This document shows positions 58,022 through 64,000 of a DNA stretch of 64,000 bases, in pieces; position 1 is the stretch's first letter, and every line of letters begins with the position of its first letter. The DNA comes from Megaera sp965229545 (GTDB taxonomy: Bacteria; Pseudomonadota; Alphaproteobacteria; Rickettsiales; Rickettsiaceae), in the NCBI GenBank assembly GCA_965229545.1, contig OZ245887.1, forward strand, positions 1,519,097 through 1,583,096. Direction: 5' to 3'. Position numbers and translations under genes: made by a program. Under the pieces are notes generated by a model. The model was not told the DNA's origin. It ran no database searches and was given only the letters and a program-made list of their open reading frames with translations.

Positions 58022-59908
58022 TTATTTTACCTTAGTTATATAAATAGCAAAACTACCGGCTATTAAGAATATTGATAACCAGATAAACCAAATCATGGGT
58101 TTATAGTATACGATAGCGTGAATAGTATTACCGTTTACCCTGCTTAAACTAGCAAGCATATCGTGCGTTAGATATGAATAAATATCAGATTCTTGCGAAA
58201 GAGAGTTTTCAATTTTATATAATCTATTTTCAGGTTTTAAGATGACCATATTACCGTTATTATCTTGAACTGAGAATTCGGTTATCTGTCTATAATAGAC
58301 TTCTGTGTTACTAAATCTTATATTATCTAATTTTACTAAAAAGAATTCATCTGAAACAGATTGTCTAATTTTACCGATAAATTCAATTTCTTTTGAAAAA
58401 AGAACATTAATGCTTATGGAAAAAGCTAGTAATCCAAGGCTAAAATGACCGAGTATCAGTGATAATTTTCTTGGTGATAAGGATTTTTGAAAGCAGCTGG
58501 TCTCAATTAAAAATAAATTTGTCATTTGAATCATTAACAAGGTAGAAGCAAATATTATAGCTATGCTAATGATCCCAGGTTTAGGTATATATTGGTAAAT
58601 TATTACGGTAATGAGTATAGAGATTAATAAATGAATTAGTTTTTGAGAAAAACTTATAAGGTTATTAAGGTAAAGAACTAAACCAGCAATTAACATTAAA
58701 GGTATAAAAATAGGAATAAATATTTGATGGAAATATTCTGGGTCAATTGCTACGTTGTTTTCATAAAAAATGGATTGATATATAGGATATATAACTGCAA
58801 TAAATAAAGATAAAAGGGCGATTATCCACAAAACATTACCCCCCATTATTATTTTATCACGTGGTGTTAGTATAGAAAAGGAATCGGCTTTACTATATGG
58901 TTGATTTTGTTTTTTTCTTAGTAGAAAAGTAGCAAAAGCTAGAAAACTTAAAATACTACATATCACAAAGAGGTAGAAGCCACGTTCTTGGGAAAATGCA
59001 AAGCTGTGGACGGAAGTCATTATTCCACTTCTTACAAAAAAAAGACCGTACAAAGTAAGCAAGAATGCTACAAAGGAAGTTATTACGCTCCAGTAAAAAA
59101 ATTTTCCCGATTTATTAGTAACTATTAGGAAGTGATGGAGACTAATCCCTGCGATCCAAGGCATTAAAGATATATTTTCTACAGGATCAAAAAACCAATA
59201 ACCTCCCCAGCCTAGTTCCCTATATGCCCACCATGCTCCAAGACCTATACCGGATGTAAGCATAATAAGTGCAAACCCTGAAAGACGTAAACTATCTTTT
59301 ATCAAGGTCGTTCTCTCGTTTGGTATTAAGAGCAGTAATATTGCGTTTACGTAAAGAGCAACATAAGATACGTATCCCATATATAATAATGGAGGGTGAA
59401 TTGAAAGGGCCTTATCCTGTAATATAGGATTTAACCCAAGCCCTTGCTGTGGAACAAATTTAAAATTATCGAAAGGGTTTGAGGTATAGTATATAAAAAA
59501 TAAGAATAATACTTGGATAAAAGCTAAAATTGTTATTTGGTAATTTTGAGTATTACCTCGGTAATTTACTACTTTTATGTATACGGAACTAATAAAACTA
59601 AGCATACTTACATAAAGTAAAATCGACCCTTCATGACTTGCCCAGCTGCCAGCTATTTTATATATTAAAGGTTTAATGGTGCTGGAATTTAGGAAGACAT
59701 TTTTAACCGAAAAATCAGAAATTATAAAAGCCACTATTAATAAAAGGAAAGCGCTAATTATAGCGAAGCTGCTTATCCAGAAAATATAAGCTTTAACAGG
59801 GCTCTTAGGAAGCGTAGAAATGGCCAAGATTGAGGTTACTATAGAAAACACCACCAAACAATTGCCAGTAAAACTAATCACTCTTTTCGTCCTGCTCTGG
59901 GTAAACAA
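58022..59908 (-). CDS. ccmF: Cytochrome c heme lyase subunit CcmF
   Basis: CcmF joins heme to apocytochrome c in the periplasm (system I). The 628-residue protein has about 14-15 membrane segments. The heme-handling WWD domain reads GLGAWWAYRELGWGGYWFFD, then PVENISLMPW. Further marks are SWASHEGSILLYVSMLSF, QGLGLNPILQDKALSIHPPL and SGIMTSVHSFA. The length is normal. Its 5' end overlaps the end of the TlyC/CorC gene by 35 bases, so the two are translated from one message. Confidence 0.95.
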   Translation of the reverse strand: MFTQSRTKRVISFTGNCLVVFSIVTSILAISTLPKSPVKAYIFWISSFAIISAFLLLIVAFIISDFSVKNVFLNSSTIKPLIYKIAGSWASHEGSILLYVSMLSFISSVYIKVVNYRGNTQNYQITILAFIQVLFLFFIYYTSNPFDNFKFVPQQGLGLNPILQDKALSIHPPLLYMGYVSYVALYVNAILLLLIPNERTTLIKDSLRLSGFALIMLTSGIGLGAWWAYRELGWGGYWFFDPVENISLMPWIAGISLHHFLIVTNKSGKFFYWSVITSFVAFLLTLYGLFFVRSGIMTSVHSFAFSQERGFYLFVICSILSFLAFATFLLRKKQNQPYSKADSFSILTPRDKIIMGGNVLWIIALLSLFIAVIYPIYQSIFYENNVAIDPEYFHQIFIPIFIPLMLIAGLVLYLNNLISFSQKLIHLLISILITVIIYQYIPKPGIISIAIIFASTLLMIQMTNLFLIETSCFQKSLSPRKLSLILGHFSLGLLAFSISINVLFSKEIEFIGKIRQSVSDEFFLVKLDNIRFSNTEVYYRQITEFSVQDNNGNMVILKPENRLYKIENSLSQESDIYSYLTHDMLASLSRVNGNTIHAIVYYKPMIWFIWLSIFLIAGSFAIYITKVK

Positions 59909-61145
59909 AAACGCTTAAAGTTTTTATGCGATTTTGTGTTTTCTTTTTAACAACTATTTTTAGATTATCAATGGTAATGAATTCTCCTTGATTTGGAATT
60001 TTTTTCATTTCATTTATTACAAAACCGGCAATCGTTGTTGTTTCTGCTTCTGGTAAATCCCACCCTAATTCTCTATTAACATCTCGAATTGATAATGACC
60101 CATCGATAATATACTCGTTTTCAGAATTTTTTGTGATTTTATTATGAGTATAATCATGTTCATCATATATCTGGCCGAAAACTTCTTCTATTACGTCTTC
60201 CATAGTGATAATTCCCTGTAAGTCTCCATATTCGTCAACTACGCAGGCTAAATGGCTCTGTCCTTCTTTAAAAAGCTGGAGCTGTTGAGTTAATAGAGCA
60301 TTGTCTGGTACGAATATGGGGGCTTTAAGTAAGGATCGCACGTTAATTTCCTTTATATTAATTTTTGCCCCATGTATTTTCCGAACAAGGTCTTTTATGT
60401 GCAATATACCTATAATATTATCCGGTGCTTTTTCCCAGATAGGAATTCTGGTGTGGTTTGAGGCAAGAGCTGTTTTAAGTAATTTTTCATTAGGGGTATC
60501 GATATTAATAGCAAAAACTTTGCTCCTATGAATCATAATATCACCAGTAACCATATTCCTGATATCAAGAATGCCGCCAAGCATGTCTCTATCATCTTTA
60601 ACGACATTTCCCTCGTGCATGTGATGTTCAATAACCCCGCGTACTTCATCTTCAACTGATACTTCTTGTTTCAAATTGATCCGAAATACAAAGCAAAATA
60701 TTTTTACTACATATGCAAGCAAGATATTTAATGGTTTGAATAATTGTAGTAGTAGAACAATTGCCGGAGCAGTAAAAAGTGCTATTTTCTCCGGTTTAGC
60801 TACAGCTATGGCTTTTGGCACTACTTCTGAAAAGATAATAATTACAAAGGACATTACTATCGATGCTACAACTGTACCTATATCGTCCCCAAGTATATCG
60901 ATGAATAAACTAGTGGCTATTGTTGTGCACAAAGTATTAGCTAGGCTATTACCAATTAGTAGCGTGCTAATTACCCTGTCTTTTATTTTTATGATTTTCA
61001 GTACTGTAGTAGCTCTTTTGTTACCATCTGATTTTAATTTATGTAATTTTCCCGGAGCCGAAGCCGTTATAGATGTCTCACCTGCTGCCATCAGGGCACC
61101 AAAAGCGAGCAACCCTATTATTAGGGATATAATAAGAAAAACCAT
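59874..61145 (-). CDS. tlyC: CorC/HlyC (TlyC-like) family protein: DUF21, CBS pair, transporter-associated domain
   Basis: The 423-residue protein has an N-terminal DUF21 membrane domain (residues about 1-180; AAGETSITASAPGKLHKLKS, IIFSEVVPKAIAVAKPEKIA). Two CBS domains follow (TGDIMIHRSKVFAINIDTP; DEYGDLQGIITMEDVIEEVF), then a C-terminal CorC_HlyC domain (IDGSLSIRDVNRELGW). Rickettsia TlyC has been called a hemolysin, but the family is now tied to Mg2+/Co2+ transport. This version has the membrane domain, like E. coli CorB (YfjD). It leads the operon with ccmF. Confidence 0.85.
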   Translation of the reverse strand: MVFLIISLIIGLLAFGALMAAGETSITASAPGKLHKLKSDGNKRATTVLKIIKIKDRVISTLLIGNSLANTLCTTIATSLFIDILGDDIGTVVASIVMSFVIIIFSEVVPKAIAVAKPEKIALFTAPAIVLLLQLFKPLNILLAYVVKIFCFVFRINLKQEVSVEDEVRGVIEHHMHEGNVVKDDRDMLGGILDIRNMVTGDIMIHRSKVFAINIDTPNEKLLKTALASNHTRIPIWEKAPDNIIGILHIKDLVRKIHGAKINIKEINVRSLLKAPIFVPDNALLTQQLQLFKEGQSHLACVVDEYGDLQGIITMEDVIEEVFGQIYDEHDYTHNKITKNSENEYIIDGSLSIRDVNRELGWDLPEAETTTIAGFVINEMKKIPNQGEFITIDNLKIVVKKKTQNRIKTLSVFVYPEQDEKSD

Positions 61146-61314
61146 TTATGTTTATTTATTAAAAAAGTCATTTACTAGAAACCGATTTAATTGATAATAT
61201 CTCACTTTGACAAGAAATTTCTATAAAAGGAGCCATCAAATTATCTGGTTATTTAAGGGGAACCAGTTGTTAATAAATTGATTATCGTATCGTAAACATT
61301 ATAAGGTATAAAAC

Positions 61315-62235
61315 ATGTCTGATCAAGCTGAACTAAACGAAGTATTACAAATCAAAAATACTACAAAAAGAGCAACTGTGCCTGCTCTTGAGGAGATGCT
61401 ATATAAACCGATAAAAGTACTTGATCATGGATTTGTAAGAGTAGTTGACTATATGGGGGATGATAGTGCGGTAGTTCAGGCAGCAAGGGTTTCTTACGGG
61501 AGAGGAACAAAGAAGAGTTTACAAGATAAAGGGTTAATAAATTATCTAATGAGACATCGTCACACTACTCCGTTTGAAATGTGCGATATAAAGTTCCACA
61601 TTAAATTACCTATTTTTATTGCAAGGCAGTGGATTCGTCACCGGACTGCCAGTGTTAATGAATATTCTGCTAGATATTCAATACTTAGCAATGAATTTTA
61701 TTTACCAGACATACATAACCTTACTCCTCAATCTTCTACAAATAAACAAGGCAGGAGCAGTGAGATTTTACCAGAAGATATCGCTTTAAGAGTTCTTGCT
61801 ACTATTAAAGAAGATTCCTTAAGATGTTACAAGAATTATATCGCTATGATGAATCAAGATGATCAGGGTAATATAATTGATGAAAACAATGTAGGTATCA
61901 CTAGGGAGCTAGCACGGATAAACTTAACCTTAAACCATTATACAGAGTGGTATTGGAAAATCAATTTACATAATTTGCTTCATTTTCTGGCTTTACGAGC
62001 CGATCCTCATGCCCAATATGAAATTAGAGTTTATGCAGAAGTAATGCTTGATATAGTAAAGGCTTGGGTTCCTTTTGTTTATGAAGCCTTTATTGAACAT
62101 AGAAAAAGTGGAGCAAGTGTCTCGAAAACCGGTCTCGAGATCATTCGGAAGATGCTTAAAGGAGAACAGGTAGATCAAGAATCAAGTGGTATGAGCAAAA
62201 GAGAGTGGGATGAATTAATGGCAGTATTGGGTTAG
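61315..62235 (+). CDS. thyX: FAD-dependent thymidylate synthase
   Basis: ThyX methylates dUMP with methylenetetrahydrofolate and FAD/NADPH. The 306-residue protein carries the ThyX motif RHRTASVNEYSARYS and also LMRHRHTTPFEMCDIKFHIK and GITRELARINLTLNHYTEWY, then LRADPHAQYEIR. No thyA is seen. AAGGTATAAAAC precedes the ATG. It stands alone between divergent tlyC and murC. Confidence 0.97.
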   Translation: MSDQAELNEVLQIKNTTKRATVPALEEMLYKPIKVLDHGFVRVVDYMGDDSAVVQAARVSYGRGTKKSLQDKGLINYLMRHRHTTPFEMCDIKFHIKLPIFIARQWIRHRTASVNEYSARYSILSNEFYLPDIHNLTPQSSTNKQGRSSEILPEDIALRVLATIKEDSLRCYKNYIAMMNQDDQGNIIDENNVGITRELARINLTLNHYTEWYWKINLHNLLHFLALRADPHAQYEIRVYAEVMLDIVKAWVPFVYEAFIEHRKSGASVSKTGLEIIRKMLKGEQVDQESSGMSKREWDELMAVLG

Positions 62236-62386
62236 TAATACTTTATGTAAGGATTTTTGATAAAACCTGAAAAAGTATAGCCTTGTTTAACGTATATCTG
62301 CAAGCAGAAATTATCTGGCTAATCCTTCTTGCTTTTGCTTTGTTAACTGAGTAGAATGACGGCAATTTGTAATTTATTGAAATGAA

Positions 62387-63816
62387 ATGTTATTATTAGA
62401 GACCAAAAGAAATAATGGCACTCTTGAAGTTATCCATTTTATCGGGATCGGGGGCATAGGAATGAGCGGTATTGCCGAGGTTATGTATAATCTTGGTTAT
62501 AAAGTTCAAGGGTCGGATTTATCTGCGAGTAATAATACTAAAAGGCTTGCAGATATGGGGATTCAAGTTTTTATCGGTCATGATGCAAGCAATATAACAA
62601 ATGTGTCTTATGTGATAGTGTCATCAGCTATCAATAATGATAATCCTGAAATTAAAGAAGCTATAGAGAAAAAGATCCCAGTGATTAAAAGGGCAGAAAT
62701 GCTAGCGGAACTTATGAGACTTAAATGTTCTATTGCGGTTTCTGGCTCCCACGGAAAAACCACTACCACTTCACTTATTGCCTGTATGTTTGAATCAGCC
62801 GGTCTTGCTCCTACTGTTATAAACGGTGGGATTATTAACCGGAGAATGACTAATGCCTATATCGGCAAAAGCGACTATTTGATCGCCGAAGCTGATGAAT
62901 CAGATGCGACCTTTATCAAAATTCCATCTACTATTGCAGTAATAACCAATATTGATCCTGAGCATATGGACTTCTATAAAGATTTTACAAATTTGGTTTC
63001 TGCTTTTAAGAGTTTTATTACTAACCTGCCATTTTATGGCTTTGCTGTTTTGTGTATAGACCATCCTGTTGTAAGGGAAATATCTAGCCATGTTAAAGAA
63101 CGCCGGATAATTACTTACGGTATTGAATCACCAGATGCTAATATTAGAGCTTACAATATTAAATCAGATATTTCTTCATCTAGTTTGATGTGGATATAAA
63201 TTTACCAAATGTATTAGGCACAACAACAATAGAGCAGATTTCTATACCTACTCCTGGTAAACATAATGTGCTTAATTCTCTTGCAGCTATTGCTATTGGT
63301 GTAGAACTTGATTTTGGTATTAAAGCTATTAAAAATGGATTTAAACATTTTGCAGGCATTAAGAGGCGTTTTACCAAAGTTTGTGAATATAATGGAGCAG
63401 AAATCATAGATGATTATGCTCATCATCCGGTAGAGATAAAGGCAACGCTTGCTACTGCAAAATCCATAGCAGAAAAAAGAAAAAGCAGGGTTATTGCTAT
63501 TTTCCAGCCTCATAGATATTCGAGAATTAAAGATCTATTTCACGATTTTACCACATGCTTCTCAGATAGTGATAAATTATATATATTGGATATTTATGGG
63601 GCAGGGGAAATGCCGATTAATGGTGTAACCTCACAGGCTTTGATTACGGAAATGGTAAAATTAGGTGCAAGGCCAGAATTTATAGAAAATCACGAGGATA
63701 TTTCAGAAATCATTAAGTCTGATGCTAATAGCGGCGATTTGATAGTTATGATGGGTGCAGGCAGTATTTCCTCTTGGGCCTGGCAATTACCTGATAAATT
63801 TGCTAATAAAAGTTAG
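62387..63816 (+). pseudogene. murC: UDP-N-acetylmuramate-L-alanine ligase MurC, one frameshift
   Basis: MurC adds L-Ala to UDP-MurNAc. The first frame (62387-63199) has HFIGIGGIGMSGIAEVMYNL, the ATP loop SGSHGKTTTTSLIACMF, and YLIAEADESDATFIKIPS. It ends SSSSLMWI. The second frame joins as FDVDINLPNVLG (from about 63185) with PGKHNVLNSLAAIAIG, EIIDDYAHHPVEIKATL and FQPHRYSRIKDLFHDF, to 63816. Joined, it is about 476 residues, normal for MurC. Only one base near 63175-63190 is missing. Because the gene is essential and otherwise perfect, a sequencing error or translational slippage is as likely as true loss. Confidence 0.9.
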
Positions 63817-63820
63817 TTTT

Positions 63821-64000
63821 ATGAATTTTCAGGGTATTCGAGGGGTACTTAAGCAGAATTATAATCTGAAACACCTAACTTGGCTTAAAGTTGGAGGTAA
63901 TGCAGATATGTTTTTTAAGCCAGAAGATATAGATGATCTAAAAACTTTTTTAAAAGAGAATAATAAGAGGTTTCCGATTACCGTTATTGGTGCTGGTTCA
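63821..64000 (+). CDS. murB: UDP-N-acetylenolpyruvoylglucosamine reductase MurB (5' part)
   Basis: The ATG at 63821, 4 bases after the murC stop, opens MNFQGIRGVLKQNYNLKHLT, then WLKVGGNADMFFKPEDIDDL and ITVIGAGS at the window edge. HLTWLKVGGNADM and the IGxGS loop are the FAD-binding start of MurB, which reduces the MurA product to UDP-MurNAc. The murC-murB order is the usual one in Rickettsia. The rest lies outside the window. Confidence 0.93.
   Translation, partial: MNFQGIRGVLKQNYNLKHLTWLKVGGNADMFFKPEDIDDLKTFLKENNKRFPITVIGAGS

Overview
The window is AT-rich and looks like the chromosome of an obligate intracellular member of the Rickettsiaceae. The evidence is an ATP/ADP-type nucleotide translocase (tlc family), ProP-like and AmpG-like transporters, a TlyC/CorC protein, ThyX instead of ThyA, CcmF, and small core genes in a Rickettsia-like order (dapD-dapE-tRNA-Leu-tig; psd-pssA; murC-murB). 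An intact transketolase is unusual for most Rickettsia. From established knowledge it fits the Torix group or the sister genus Candidatus Megaira better, but that placement is an inference.

Layout. 1-9.1 kb is a graveyard: an ankyrin-repeat remnant, a complete IS21-like element, an IS256 remnant, an IS481 remnant, half an MFS transporter, a (p)ppGpp-hydrolase (SpoT HD) gene split by an IS630 element, a RelA/SpoT synthetase stub abutting a group II intron, an MFS start and a decayed PAS-LuxR regulator. Stringent-response pieces, ankyrin repeats and MFS genes together recall the cargo of Rickettsiales amplified genetic elements (RAGE), though no transfer genes are present. 10.6-16.2 kb is core: XRE regulator, zinc-ribbon protein, dapD, dapE, tRNA-Leu(UAG), tig and a small TatB-like protein. 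16.3-24.4 kb alternates IS256, IS21 and IS630 copies with ffh and a decayed basic protein. 24.5-36.1 kb is a mostly core stretch (proP-like, broken queH, tlc, frameshifted DUF2125-like gene, polyprenyl synthase, murA, nth, grxD, ABC ATPase, ygfZ). 36.3-39.8 kb is IS and remnant sequence, followed by tkt and a DUF1189-like membrane protein. 42.9-46.6 kb holds a large broken protein with two DUF4114-like domains and a Gly/Asn/Asp-rich tail. A decayed CPT-like kinase and a GNAT fragment lead into another IS256 copy. 49.1-56 kb is core again (rpmJ, psd-pssA-emrA-like operon, prfA, SSS symporter, AmpG-like MFS). After IS256/IS630 at 56.3-58 kb come ccmF, tlyC/corC, thyX, murC (one frameshift) and the start of murB.

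Mobile DNA dominates: seven IS630-like copies (five with intact transposase), six IS256-like copies or fragments (none with an uninterrupted transposase), two substantial IS21-like copies plus a 32-bp end, an IS481 remnant and a group II intron. Several elements have flanks that do not belong together, which points to recombination between copies. Two IS630 insertions and one into a hairpin can be undone on paper to restore the original reading frame or stem.

The surviving genes form coherent functions: peptidoglycan precursor synthesis (dapD, dapE, murA, murC, murB, AmpG recycling), membrane lipid synthesis (psd, pssA), protein targeting and folding (ffh, tig), translation (prfA, rpmJ, tRNA-Leu), cytochrome c maturation (ccmF), Fe-S handling (grxD, ygfZ), host nucleotide uptake (tlc) and thymidylate synthesis (thyX).
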